A stretch of DNA of 64,000 bases from Anaerorhabdus sp964386325. Lineage in GTDB: Bacteria; Bacillota_I; Bacilli_A; Erysipelotrichales; Erysipelotrichaceae. A program made the position numbers and the translations under genes. The notes under the pieces are model-generated. The model saw only the letters and a list, made by a program, of their open reading frames with translations, made no database searches and was not told where the DNA came from. Of this stretch, positions 17,648-26,138 are shown piece after piece (position 1 is the stretch's first letter; each line of letters starts with the position of its first letter). The DNA is taken from assembly GCA_964386325.1 (NCBI GenBank), contig CAYLQY010000004.1:1-64000 (forward strand). Direction: 5' to 3'.

Positions 17648-18220
17648 ATGAAAAAATGTTTAGTTATTATTGATATGATTCATGGTTTTATTCATGAAGG
17701 GGCATTGAGTGATCCTTCAATTGATGAAATTACACCGAATATAGTTTCACTTACAAAGTATTTTATTGAAAAAGATTATCCGATTTTGAATTTTCAAGAT
17801 TCACATGATGAAAGTGCTAATGAGTTTACAGCATTTCCACCACATTGTTTGATAGATAGTCATGAATCGGAATTAATTGATGAGTTATTACCTTTTAAAG
17901 ATAAAATGACTACATTATATAAGAATTCAACAAATGGATTTATGCATCCAGATTTTATTAATGAATTTAATAAGATTGATGCGGATGAATTTATTTGTGT
18001 TGGTTGTTGTACAGATATTTGTGTTTTACAATTTGCATTATCCCTTAATGGATATATTAATCAACATAATTTAAATGTTAAAGTTAGCGTTGTGAAAGAT
18101 ACAGTAGAGACATTTGGGCTACCAGGTCATGAACAAAGTCAATTCAATGAAATGGCATTAACTTTAATGGCAAATGCAGGAATTAAAATTATAGATTCTT
18201 ATAAGGAGATAATGGCATGA
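17648..18220 (+). CDS. pncA: Nicotinamidase / isochorismatase-family hydrolase
   Basis: This enzyme probably hydrolyses nicotinamide to nicotinate in NAD salvage. The 190-residue protein has the isochorismatase-fold triad: Asp9 (IIDMIHGF), Lys92 (LYKNSTNGF) and Cys125 (CTDICVLQFA). Asp51, His53 and His66 are candidate metal ligands. Nicotinamidase is preferred over other isochorismatase-like hydrolases because the stop overlaps the start of nicotinate phosphoribosyltransferase, which uses its product. The start at 17648 gives the canonical beta-strand MKKCLVIIDM. Confidence 0.85.
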   Translation: MKKCLVIIDMIHGFIHEGALSDPSIDEITPNIVSLTKYFIEKDYPILNFQDSHDESANEFTAFPPHCLIDSHESELIDELLPFKDKMTTLYKNSTNGFMHPDFINEFNKIDADEFICVGCCTDICVLQFALSLNGYINQHNLNVKVSVVKDTVETFGLPGHEQSQFNEMALTLMANAGIKIIDSYKEIMA

Positions 18221-19659
18221 CAAATAAAGAATTAATGTTGATGACAGATTTTTATGAATATACAATGAGTTATGCTTACTTTAAAGAAAATAAGCATGAA
18301 GAGATTGCGTATTTTGATATGTTTATTCGTAGAATTCCAGATGGTGGTGGATTCATGATTTTTAATGGTCTTCACCGTTTTATTGATTTTGTGAAGAATT
18401 TCCAATTTGATGAGGAGTGCATTGATTATTTACGCAAGACGAATTGTTTTGATGAAGAATTCTTGGCTTATTTGAAAAATTTAAAGCTTACTGTCGATAT
18501 TTGGGCATGTAAAGAAGGTACACCCGTATTTGCGAATGAGCCACTTGTGACTGTTCGCGGTACACTTATTCAAGCTCAAATCTTAGAAACGATTTTATTA
18601 ATTTGTATTAACTATGCAACTCTTGTGACTACCAAAGGATATCGCATCGTACAAGCTGCTCAAGGACGCGGTGTACTTGAAATGGGTTCACGTCGAGCTC
18701 ATGGTATGGATGCAGCTGTTGAAGGTGCTAGAGCTGCTTATATCGCAGGATGCACGGGTACAGCATGTACAGCGGCAGGAGTTAAATATAACATTCCTGT
18801 AAGTGGTACAATTGCACATAGTTATATCCAACTTCATGATAATGAAATTGAAGCCTTTAAGAGTTATGCTCAAATTGCTCCAGACAGTTGTGTGCTATTA
18901 GTAGATACATACGATACACTTCATTCAGGGATTCCTAATGCAATTAAAGTTGCAAAAGAAGAATTAATTCCTAAGGGTCATCGTTTAAAAGGAATTCGTA
19001 TTGATTCAGGTGACTTAGCCTATTTATCAAAGAAAGCTCGTAAGATGCTTGATGCGGAAGGTTTAGAAGATTGCAAAATCATTGTATCGAATTCATTAGA
19101 TGAATTTATTATTGATGACCTTATTTTGCAAGATGCCAAGATTGATACCTTTGGAGTTGGTGAAAATCTAATTACGGCAAAAAGTACACCAGTTATTGGG
19201 GGTGTATACAAAGTTGTTGCCAGTGAAAAAAATGGTGAGATTACACCAAAAATTAAGATTAGTGGAAATATTGAAAAGCTAACAAATCCAGGATTCAAAA
19301 AAGTAATTCGTTTCTTTGATAACGAAACAAATGAAGCGATTGCGGATATTTTAGCACTTAAAGAAGAAGTGATTAATAAAGATGAATATCTCTTGTTTGA
19401 TCCAACAGCACCATGGAAACAAAAACGTATTTCAAACTATCACTATATTGAACTTCAAGTACCAATATTTGTGAATGGTGAATGTGTTTACGATTGTCCA
19501 ACAACAGAAGAAGTTAGAAAGTATTGTGAACAACAAATGGATACACTTTGGGATGAAGTAAAACGTCAACGATATCCACATCGTTATTATGTCGATTATT
19601 CTGAAAAATTATTCAATATGAAAAATGAGTTAATAAAACAAAATACTGTGAAAATCTAA
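18217..19659 (+). CDS. pncB: Nicotinate phosphoribosyltransferase
   Basis: This enzyme converts nicotinate and PRPP to nicotinate mononucleotide. The 480-residue length fits the Gram-positive long form. Recognisable stretches are MLMTDFYEYTMSYAYF at the N-terminus, FEMGSRRAHG-like LEMGSRRAHGMDAA, and GIRIDSGDLAYLSKKAR in the phosphate-binding barrel region. It overlaps the nicotinamidase gene by 4 nt (ATGA), so the two steps are translationally coupled. RBS AAGGAG. A perfect terminator follows. Confidence 0.95.
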   Translation: MTNKELMLMTDFYEYTMSYAYFKENKHEEIAYFDMFIRRIPDGGGFMIFNGLHRFIDFVKNFQFDEECIDYLRKTNCFDEEFLAYLKNLKLTVDIWACKEGTPVFANEPLVTVRGTLIQAQILETILLICINYATLVTTKGYRIVQAAQGRGVLEMGSRRAHGMDAAVEGARAAYIAGCTGTACTAAGVKYNIPVSGTIAHSYIQLHDNEIEAFKSYAQIAPDSCVLLVDTYDTLHSGIPNAIKVAKEELIPKGHRLKGIRIDSGDLAYLSKKARKMLDAEGLEDCKIIVSNSLDEFIIDDLILQDAKIDTFGVGENLITAKSTPVIGGVYKVVASEKNGEITPKIKISGNIEKLTNPGFKKVIRFFDNETNEAIADILALKEEVINKDEYLLFDPTAPWKQKRISNYHYIELQVPIFVNGECVYDCPTTEEVRKYCEQQMDTLWDEVKRQRYPHRYYVDYSEKLFNMKNELIKQNTVKI

Positions 19660-19681
19660 AACAAGAGGAAACTCTTGTTTT
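19658..19681 (+). terminator. Terminator after pncB
   Basis: The perfect 10-bp stem AAAACAAGAG/CTCTTGTTTT has a GAAA tetraloop. Confidence 0.85.
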
Positions 19682-19684
19682 AAT

Positions 19685-19718
19685 TTGACATACCTTGTCA
19701 TAGTAGCTATGTTATAGT
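19685..19718 (+). promoter_or_regulatory. Candidate promoter for the UDG-like gene
   Basis: TTGACA at 19685-19690. The -10 could be TATGTT (19709-19714, 18-nt spacer) or TATAGT (19713-19718, a longer 22-nt spacer). Confidence 0.45.
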
Positions 19719-19735
19719 AATTTTGAGGTGAGAAA

Positions 19736-20323
19736 ATGAATATTAAAAAACAATTAAAATCAATGGATAATACCGAAATGCTTTTCAATGATGTGGAAGT
19801 GAAACCAAAAGAAATAAAAGTAATTCTTATTAATGAAGTTGTGCCAAATAATGAAAAAGATGATTTCTATGTAGGTACCCATAGTGAGTATTCAAAAACA
19901 ATTCTCACATTATTTGAACATGCAGGTTTAAACGTTGATTCCACAAAAGATTTACTGAATAAAGGAATATACATCACTAATGCCGTTAAATTACCAAAGA
20001 CAACAACAACGATTGAGAAAGAAAAGTTAATCGCAAGCCTTCCAACACTAGAGGAAGAATTAGCACTTTTTCCAAATTGTAAAGTTATCATGTTGATGGG
20101 TGATGTAGCTAGAAAAGCATACAACATGATTCAGAAAAAACGGAATGGGAAAATGGTTATTCCTAATGGGTCAACTTATAAACTACGAAAAACAGCTTAC
20201 TTTGATGGCTCATGTCGCGTATTTCCTTCGTATATAATAACGGGTAAAAACATATTGATTGAAAAGTCGAAATTTCAAATGGTTACTGAAGATTTGGTTG
20301 AAATGCTGAAAATCATTGAATAA
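19736..20323 (+). CDS. Uracil-DNA glycosylase-family protein
   Basis: The 195-residue protein resembles a clostridial-type branch of the uracil-DNA glycosylase superfamily. Features are an INEVVPNNEKDDFY segment near residue 32 (the catalytic/water-activating loop region), the ITNAVKLPK strand, FPNCKVIMLMGDVARKA, and RVFPSYIITGKN near the C-terminus. Exact base specificity cannot be read, and it is not the classical Ung. It is monocistronic, with RBS GAGGTGAG. Confidence 0.65.
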   Translation: MNIKKQLKSMDNTEMLFNDVEVKPKEIKVILINEVVPNNEKDDFYVGTHSEYSKTILTLFEHAGLNVDSTKDLLNKGIYITNAVKLPKTTTTIEKEKLIASLPTLEEELALFPNCKVIMLMGDVARKAYNMIQKKRNGKMVIPNGSTYKLRKTAYFDGSCRVFPSYIITGKNILIEKSKFQMVTEDLVEMLKIIE

Positions 20324-20409
20324 GTGAAGTTCACATAAAATTCAAGTTCAAATCATTTTGTTTTCACAATGGTTTAGTATATTATTAAGCGAAGGAGGGT
20401 TAAGCCCAT

Positions 20410-21636
20410 ATGTTTGAATCGAAGAATGATAAACTAATCAATGAGATTTGGAACAAAGAAGAAAATCCAAATCCAAGTGAAGAAAAAATAGATGAACCAA
20501 AAACGGAAAAGGTGAATGCTGAATCAGTAACACCAATACCACCTAAACAAGAACCAAAACCAGGTAAGAAAAGAGTTGCAGGTATCATGCTTGCGGCTGC
20601 CCTTGTAGGAGGTACGTTTGGATTTGGTGGCGGATATTTGGCTCTTCAAATGAATCCACAAAGCGTAATCGTACAAAATACGAATACCAACTCAAGCTTA
20701 AGTAATACGGCACTTTCGTCTGATAATTTAAGTTTACAAGATATTATTCAAAAAGCACAACCAAGTGTTGTCGAAATACGAACTGAAACAGTTTCAAATA
20801 ATTTCTTGTTACAAGAATATGTATCAGAAGGAGCAGGGTCAGGTGTAATTATTACTAGTGATGGTTACATTGTTACAAATAACCACGTTATTGATAATGC
20901 TAGTTCAATCAATGTTACTTTAGCGGATGGTACATCTTATCCAGCTACACTGATTGGTAAAGATGCCGCAACTGATTTAGCTGTAATTAAAATTGAAGCT
21001 ACTGACTTAACGATAGCTGTATTAGGGAATTCTGATGGTATTTCAGTAGGTGATACAGTAGTCGCAATTGGTAATCCATTAGGACGACTTGGTGGATCTG
21101 CAACAGATGGTATTATAAGCGCTTTAGATCGTGAAATTACAATTGATAATGAAACGATGAGATTGCTTCAAACCAATGCTGCTGTAAATCCAGGAAACTC
21201 TGGTGGCGGATTATTTAACAGTCGTGGTGAACTCATTGGCATCGTTAATGCGAAATCAAGTGGTAGCGATATTGAAGGTTTAGGATTCGCAATTCCTGTT
21301 AATGATGTTAAGACAATTGCTGAACAATTAATTAATGATGGCTATGTATCTAATCGTGCATCAATGGGAGTTTATTTATCAGAAGTAACACAAGCGACAG
21401 CAGAACTTCCTGCCGGTTTATACATATCAGATACCGTTGAAGGTTCTGGTGCTGAAAAAGCAGGTTTACAAGCGTATGATCGTATTATCTTCATTGATGG
21501 TCAAGAAGTAAATACATTTAATGAATTAAAGAAAATCATTCGTGACCACAATGTTGGTGATGTTATCGAAGTAACCGTTATTCGTGATGGAAAACAAGTG
21601 AATGCCAATGTGGAATTAACAGAATCAAAACAATAA
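20410..21636 (+). CDS. htrA: HtrA/DegP-family membrane-anchored serine protease
   Basis: This envelope quality-control protease has 408 residues. A cytoplasmic Pro/Glu/Lys-rich tail (1-54) precedes a single membrane segment (about 55-80). The trypsin-like domain has His159 (TNNHVID), Asp189 (AATDLAVI) and Ser264 (GNSGGG). One PDZ domain (about 315-400, ending before TESKQ) follows. RBS GAAGGAGG. It is monocistronic and terminated downstream. In related bacteria such genes respond to envelope stress (CssRS-type), but no operator is visible here. Confidence 0.93.
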   Translation: MFESKNDKLINEIWNKEENPNPSEEKIDEPKTEKVNAESVTPIPPKQEPKPGKKRVAGIMLAAALVGGTFGFGGGYLALQMNPQSVIVQNTNTNSSLSNTALSSDNLSLQDIIQKAQPSVVEIRTETVSNNFLLQEYVSEGAGSGVIITSDGYIVTNNHVIDNASSINVTLADGTSYPATLIGKDAATDLAVIKIEATDLTIAVLGNSDGISVGDTVVAIGNPLGRLGGSATDGIISALDREITIDNETMRLLQTNAAVNPGNSGGGLFNSRGELIGIVNAKSSGSDIEGLGFAIPVNDVKTIAEQLINDGYVSNRASMGVYLSEVTQATAELPAGLYISDTVEGSGAEKAGLQAYDRIIFIDGQEVNTFNELKKIIRDHNVGDVIEVTVIRDGKQVNANVELTESKQ

Positions 21637-21648
21637 ATTTATAAACGA

Positions 21649-21678
21649 TAAACAGGTGCAAAAAATGCGCCTGTTTTT
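21649..21678 (+). terminator. Terminator after htrA
   Basis: The stem AAACAGGTGC/GCGCCTGTTT has an A-rich loop and is followed by T residues. Confidence 0.85.
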
Positions 21679-21720
21679 ATTTGTTTTATGGTATTATAGT
21701 AGGGAAAGGTTGAGATAATT

Positions 21721-23073
21721 ATGGCTTTTGATTCATTAAGTAATAAACTAAATAAAGCATTACGTGATATTTCTGGTAAAGGTAGACTTACAGAAAAGAA
21801 CATGGAGGATATGCTAAAAGAAGTGCGAGTAGCACTTTTGGAAGCGGACGTTAACTATAAAATCGTTAAAGACTTTTTAGTGCGTGTTAAAGAAAAATCA
21901 TTAGGAACGGATGTATTAGAATCAGTTGATCCATCCAGTATGGTTGTTAAAATTGTACATGATGAGATTGTTGAGTTACTAGGTAGCCAAGAGGCAACAC
22001 TTAATTATGCAACGGATGGCATGACAGTCATTATGATGGTTGGTTTACAAGGTACTGGTAAAACAACGTCGATTGCGAAAGTTGCTAATTTGATTAAAAA
22101 TAAACAAAATCGTAATCCAATGTTAGTTGCAGCGGATGTTATTCGTCCAGCGGCTATTGAGCAATTACAAACACTAGGTAAAGCGATTGATGTTGAAGTA
22201 TTCAGCAAAGGTGTTGAAGTTAAAGCGATTGATACTGTAAAAGAAGCTTTGGCTTATGCAAAAGAGAAGGGCTATGATACAGTCTTGATCGATACAGCAG
22301 GTCGTTTACACATTGATGAAGAATTAATGAATGAGTTGAAAGAAATTGAAGCAATTGCTCATCCTCAAGACATCTTATTAACTGTTGATGCAATGACAGG
22401 GCAAGATATCGTACAAGTTGCTAAATCGTTCCACGAACAATTAGATGTAACAGGTTTAGTTGTTACTAAGTTTGATGGGGATTCACGTGGTGGGGGAGTT
22501 TTATCAGTTCGCTCAATTACCCAAGTTCCTGTAAAGTTTGTAGGACAAGGTGAAAAGATTGACGAGATTGAATATTTCTATCCTGATCGTATGGCAGATC
22601 GTATCCTTGGAATGGGAGATATCGTTACTTTAGTTGAACAAGCACAAGAAAAAATGGATTTAGAGGCATCAGAAGAAGCAGCTAAACGAATGATGGAAGG
22701 TTCATTCACAATGGATGATATGCTTGTACAACTTGAACAAGTATCAAAAATGGGACCATTGGGTGGAATCTTAAAGATGCTACCAGGTATGAATCAATAT
22801 GCCGACATGATTAATGAAGCAGACGCTGAAAAAGGACTTAAACGTCAAAAAGCGATTATACAAAGTATGACATTGGAAGAAAGAAGTGATCCTTCTATTC
22901 TAAATAATCGTCGTAAAAATAGAATTGCAAGAGGAAGTGGAACTACTCCTCAAGAAGTATCAAAAATGGTTAATCAATTTGATAAGATGAAAACATTGAT
23001 GAAACAAATGGGATCAATGTCTAAATCAGGAAAAATGCCAAATTTTAGCGGGATGTTCGGTGGCAAAAAGTAA
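21721..23073 (+). CDS. ffh: Signal recognition particle protein Ffh
   Basis: This is the SRP54 GTPase that binds 4.5S/SRP RNA and signal sequences. It has 450 residues in NG-M order: N domain 1-90, G1 GLQGTGKT (about 107-114), DTAGRLH, TKFDGDSRGG, then a methionine-rich M domain (MMEGSFTMDDMLVQLEQVSKMGP onward) ending MPNFSGMFGGKK. The usual neighbour ylxM is absent upstream. A -10-like TATAGT at 21695-21700 suggests a promoter. Confidence 0.96.
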   Translation: MAFDSLSNKLNKALRDISGKGRLTEKNMEDMLKEVRVALLEADVNYKIVKDFLVRVKEKSLGTDVLESVDPSSMVVKIVHDEIVELLGSQEATLNYATDGMTVIMMVGLQGTGKTTSIAKVANLIKNKQNRNPMLVAADVIRPAAIEQLQTLGKAIDVEVFSKGVEVKAIDTVKEALAYAKEKGYDTVLIDTAGRLHIDEELMNELKEIEAIAHPQDILLTVDAMTGQDIVQVAKSFHEQLDVTGLVVTKFDGDSRGGGVLSVRSITQVPVKFVGQGEKIDEIEYFYPDRMADRILGMGDIVTLVEQAQEKMDLEASEEAAKRMMEGSFTMDDMLVQLEQVSKMGPLGGILKMLPGMNQYADMINEADAEKGLKRQKAIIQSMTLEERSDPSILNNRRKNRIARGSGTTPQEVSKMVNQFDKMKTLMKQMGSMSKSGKMPNFSGMFGGKK

Positions 23074-23075
23074 AG

Positions 23076-23097
23076 ACTAGGAGAAATCCTAGTTTTT
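23076..23097 (+). terminator. Terminator after ffh
   Basis: The stem ACTAGGA/TCCTAGT has a GAAA loop and is followed by T5. Confidence 0.85.
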
Positions 23098-23129
23098 GTT
23101 TAATTTTTTTAAGTGTTAAGTAAAAAACC

Positions 23130-23158
23130 TTGACAGACATTTACTTATCTTATATGAT
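23130..23158 (+). promoter_or_regulatory. Promoter for the rpsP operon
   Basis: TTGACA (23130-23135), a 17-nt spacer and TATGAT (23153-23158), 29 nt before the rpsP ATG. Confidence 0.75.
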
Positions 23159-23187
23159 ATTGAAGGTAATTAAAGGAGGAAATCAAA

Positions 23188-23463
23188 ATGGCAGTTAAAT
23201 TACGTTTAAAAAGAATGGGTGCGAAGAAAGCTCCTTTCTATAGAATCGTTGCAGCAGACTCTCGTTTCCCTAGAGATGGTCGTTCAATCGAAACAATCGG
23301 TACTTACAATCCAACTACTCAACCAGCTACAGTATCTTTAGATAAAGAATTAGCACTTAAATGGTTAAGTAATGGTGCGCAACCTTCTGATACAGTTCGT
23401 AACATCTTATCTAACGAAGGTGTAATGAAGGCATTCCACGAATCTAAGAAAAGCGCAAAATAG
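23188..23463 (+). CDS. rpsP: 30S ribosomal protein S16
   Basis: The 91-residue S16 (AVKLRLKRMGAKKAPFYRIV) is an assembly protein of the 30S body. It leads the rpsP-khpA-rimM-trmD cluster, with RBS AAAGGAGG and 2 nt to the next gene. Confidence 0.97.
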   Translation: MAVKLRLKRMGAKKAPFYRIVAADSRFPRDGRSIETIGTYNPTTQPATVSLDKELALKWLSNGAQPSDTVRNILSNEGVMKAFHESKKSAK

Positions 23464-23465
23464 TT

Positions 23466-23720
23466 ATGGTAGAATTAGAAAAAGTATTACTTAATCTAGT
23501 GAAACCAATGGTAGAAGATCCAAATGCTTTGGAAGTTCGTCAAATGCTTAGCTTAAATGACAACGAAATCATCCTTTATGTTTATGCAAAAAGTGAAGAT
23601 GTTGCTCGCTTAATTGGGCGCCAAGGTTCTATGGCTTCTGCACTACGTCAAATGATGTCTATAGCTTCACGTATCGAAGATAAGAAGATTACGATTAAGT
23701 TTGAAACATTAACAATTTAA
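23466..23720 (+). CDS. khpA: KH-domain RNA-binding protein KhpA
   Basis: This 84-residue single-KH protein (YlqC/KhpA) has the GxxG loop GRQG in RLIGRQGSMASALRQM. KhpA dimerises with KhpB/Jag in other Firmicutes and affects RNA turnover and cell elongation. It starts 2 nt after rpsP and is followed by an intrinsic hairpin, so expression of the next genes is probably lower. Confidence 0.92.
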   Translation: MVELEKVLLNLVKPMVEDPNALEVRQMLSLNDNEIILYVYAKSEDVARLIGRQGSMASALRQMMSIASRIEDKKITIKFETLTI

Positions 23721-23740
23721 GGATGCGTTGCATCCTTTTT
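23721..23740 (+). terminator. Intra-operon terminator/attenuator after khpA
   Basis: GGATGC-GTT-GCATCC is a compact 6-bp hairpin followed by T5. It lies between khpA and rimM and probably gives partial read-through, which would lower rimM-trmD relative to S16. Confidence 0.7.
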
Positions 23741-23762
23741 CTTTCAAAAGGAGGTAAAACAC

Positions 23763-24269
23763 ATGGAAATGATTAAGATTGGTGTCATTGTGAATACATT
23801 TGGTATTCGTGGTGAAATGAAAGTTAAAAGCTTTACAGACTTCGTTGAAGAACGATTTGGTGCTGGAAATACTGTTTACTTACAAGTTGATAATGAATTC
23901 ATTCCAATGAAAGTTCAACAATGCAAAGAACATAAAGGAATGGTTTTACTTCAGTTTGAAGGAAAAGATAATATTAATGATATTGAAAAATATAAATCAT
24001 GTGAAATCTATATTAAGAAAGAAGAATTACATCAATTAGATGATGGTTCTTACTATTTCTTTGAATTAAAAGACATGAAAGTTATTGATCAAGAAGATAA
24101 TGAGATTGGAACGGTTATTCAAGTTGAAGAATCTTTAGCTCATAATTTATTAAGAATCAAAAAGTTGGATGGAACAACATGTCTAGTACCTTATGTACCA
24201 GCTTTCATAATTAGAGTAGATAAACTCAAGAAAACTATTCGTATAAGAACTATAGAGGGTCTTCTATGA
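23763..24269 (+). CDS. rimM: Ribosome maturation factor RimM
   Basis: This 168-residue 30S assembly factor acts on the head domain with S19. The N-terminal barrel begins MIKIGVIVNTFGIRGEMKVKSF. The C-terminal PRC-barrel has YYFFELKDMKVIDQEDNEIG and ends LVPYVPAFI...IRTIEGLL. It overlaps trmD by 4 nt. RBS AAAGGAGG. Confidence 0.95.
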   Translation: MEMIKIGVIVNTFGIRGEMKVKSFTDFVEERFGAGNTVYLQVDNEFIPMKVQQCKEHKGMVLLQFEGKDNINDIEKYKSCEIYIKKEELHQLDDGSYYFFELKDMKVIDQEDNEIGTVIQVEESLAHNLLRIKKLDGTTCLVPYVPAFIIRVDKLKKTIRIRTIEGLL

Positions 24270-25024
24270 AAATAACGATTTTAACACTTTTTCCAGAAAT
24301 GTATGATGGATTTGTGAATACAAGTATTATTGCGCGTGCAGTGAAACAAGAAAAAGTAGAAATAGAATGTGTTAATATACGTGATTTTACATTGGATAAA
24401 CACAATCATGTGGATGATACACCCTTTGGTGGAGGTCGTGGCATGGTGATGATGTGTCAACCAGTATTGGATGCGCTTGCTCATGTTCGCCAAGTGAATA
24501 GTCATGTTATATTGATGGCACCAAGTGGTAGAACATTCAATCAAGCCTGTGCAAGAAATTACGCCCAAAAGGAACATATCATTATCATTTGCGGTCACTA
24601 TGAAGGATTGGATGCCAGAATATATGATGAAGTAGATGAATTAGTAAGCATTGGTGATTATGTATTAACGGGTGGTGAACTAGCATCAATGGTCATTAGT
24701 GATGCAATCATTCGTTTATTAGATGGTGTTATTGAAGAGGAAAGTCATTTAGATGAGTCTTTTGAAAACGGACTATTAGAGTATCCTCATTATACTAAAC
24801 CAGCTGATTATAAAGGAAAAAAGGTACCAGAAGTACTCTTATCAGGTCATCATGAAAATATCCGCAAGTTTCGTCTAAAAGAATCATTACGAAACACCTT
24901 AAGAACTCGTCCTGATTTATTAGAAAATAGAGAATTTACTAAAGAAGAAATTAAATTCTTAAAAGAATTTAATGAAAATGGTGAAGATATTCCACGGACT
25001 TTAACTAAAATCATTGAAAAATAA
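24266..25024 (+). CDS. trmD: tRNA (guanine37-N1)-methyltransferase TrmD
   Basis: This SPOUT methyltransferase makes m1G37, which prevents +1 frameshifting. The 252 residues include TPFGGGRGMVMMCQP, ICGHYEGLDARI and the trefoil-knot SAM site SIGDYVLTGGELA. It ends the rpsP unit. The rplS gene that follows has its own promoter. Confidence 0.96.
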   Translation: MKITILTLFPEMYDGFVNTSIIARAVKQEKVEIECVNIRDFTLDKHNHVDDTPFGGGRGMVMMCQPVLDALAHVRQVNSHVILMAPSGRTFNQACARNYAQKEHIIIICGHYEGLDARIYDEVDELVSIGDYVLTGGELASMVISDAIIRLLDGVIEEESHLDESFENGLLEYPHYTKPADYKGKKVPEVLLSGHHENIRKFRLKESLRNTLRTRPDLLENREFTKEEIKFLKEFNENGEDIPRTLTKIIEK

Positions 25025-25061
25025 AGTAATGAAGCGCATAAAGCTTTTTGGCAATGTTTAC

Positions 25062-25090
25062 TTGCATTGAAGAGTGATTTATGTTATTCT
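25062..25090 (+). promoter_or_regulatory. Promoter for rplS
   Basis: TTGCAT (25062-25067), a 17-nt spacer and TATTCT (25085-25090). It predicts a 5' leader of about 75 nt before rplS. Confidence 0.65.
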
Positions 25091-25096
25091 AATTGA

Positions 25097-25160
25097 GCCT
25101 AAAGGCGTCAATGTTCCGCTGATCCGATGGATGCATGAGCAATTGATTTGTATGATGAAA
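25097..25160 (+). ncRNA. Candidate L19 mRNA leader (autoregulatory)
   Basis: The segment between the predicted transcription start and the RBS has a short hairpin GCCTAAAGGC (25097-25106) and a conserved-looking, GC-richer stretch (GTTCCGCTGATCCGATGGAT, 25111-25130) in otherwise AT-rich DNA. L19 leaders that bind the ribosomal protein are known from low-GC Gram-positives. I cannot match the consensus without a covariance model. Confidence 0.4.
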
Positions 25161-25174
25161 AAGGAGAAAAGAAA

Positions 25175-25522
25175 ATGAACTTAAATTTAGTACAAGAAAT
25201 TACTAAGAGCCAACTTCGTACAGACATTCCTGAATTCCGTCCAGGTTGCACAGTACGCGTTGACGTAAAGATCAAAGAAGGAGACAAGTCTCGTATCCAA
25301 GCATTCGAAGGTTTAGTTATTGCTAAACAAGGAAGTGGTATTGGAGAAACATTCACAGTTCGTAAAATTAGTAGCGGAGTTGGGGTAGAAAGAACATTCC
25401 CTGTTCATTCACCAATTATCGATAAGATTACCGTTGTTCGTAAAGGTAAAGTTAGAAGATCTAAATTATTCTACTTACGTGGACTTTCTGGTAAAGCTGC
25501 TCGTATCAAAGAAATTCGTTAA
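25175..25522 (+). CDS. rplS: 50S ribosomal protein L19
   Basis: L19 has 115 residues (MNLNLVQEITKSQLRTDIPEF; ending RGLSGKAARIKEIR) and lies at the 30S-50S interface. The ATG at 25175 was chosen because AAGGAG lies 8 nt before it and the resulting N-terminus is canonical. A longer in-frame reading from 25148 has no RBS. It has its own promoter and terminator. Confidence 0.96.
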   Translation: MNLNLVQEITKSQLRTDIPEFRPGCTVRVDVKIKEGDKSRIQAFEGLVIAKQGSGIGETFTVRKISSGVGVERTFPVHSPIIDKITVVRKGKVRRSKLFYLRGLSGKAARIKEIR

Positions 25523-25525
25523 TTT

Positions 25526-25550
25526 AAAAACCGGTTATCCGGTTTTTTTT
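25526..25550 (+). terminator. Terminator after rplS
   Basis: AAAACCGG-TTAT-CCGGTTTT hairpin followed by more T residues. Confidence 0.85.
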
Positions 25551-25586
25551 ATGCTTTTTTGGTATAATAGAACATGAGGTGTATTT

Positions 25587-26138
25587 ATGAAGGAAATTAA
25601 TTGGAAACATGAGATATTAGATTTTTTAAAAACATTAATTATTTGTTTTTTGATTATATTTGTATTAACTAGATTTTTTATACGACCTGTTAACGTTAAC
25701 CAAAATTCAATGTATCCAACAATATTAGACAAATCGTTTGGAGTGAGTAATGTATTCTCTGTTAAAGCACTACATGATGTTAATCGTTTTGATATTGTAG
25801 TTATTAATTTAGAAGATGGTAAGAATTTAATTAAACGTGTAGTAGGTTTACCTAATGAAACAATCAGTTTTAAAAATGATACTTTGTATATTGATGGACA
25901 ACCAGTTGAAGAAAATTTTTTCAATGAAGAATACCGTAAAGAAGAAATACAAAAGTATGGTTACTTTACAGAAAATATGGAAGCAATAACACTAGGTCCA
26001 GATGAAGTTTTCTGTGTCGGTGATAATCGTCCTTATTCACGCGATTCCCGTGATTATGGACCATTTAAAGAATCACAAATTATGAGTAAAGGGTTATTTG
26101 TGATTACCCCACTAGATCGATTTGGAGGCGCAAAATAA
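25587..26138 (+). CDS. lepB: Signal peptidase I
   Basis: This type I leader peptidase of 183 residues has one N-terminal membrane anchor (about 13-32). The Ser/Lys dyad lies in NQNSMYPTI (Ser near 41) and NLIKRVVGLPNE (Lys near 82), and the late box is VGDNRPYSRDSRDYG. A -10 TATAAT lies at 25563-25568. The stop codon shares its last base with the rbgA ATG (TAATG), so translation is coupled. Confidence 0.95.
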   Translation: MKEINWKHEILDFLKTLIICFLIIFVLTRFFIRPVNVNQNSMYPTILDKSFGVSNVFSVKALHDVNRFDIVVINLEDGKNLIKRVVGLPNETISFKNDTLYIDGQPVEENFFNEEYRKEEIQKYGYFTENMEAITLGPDEVFCVGDNRPYSRDSRDYGPFKESQIMSKGLFVITPLDRFGGAK

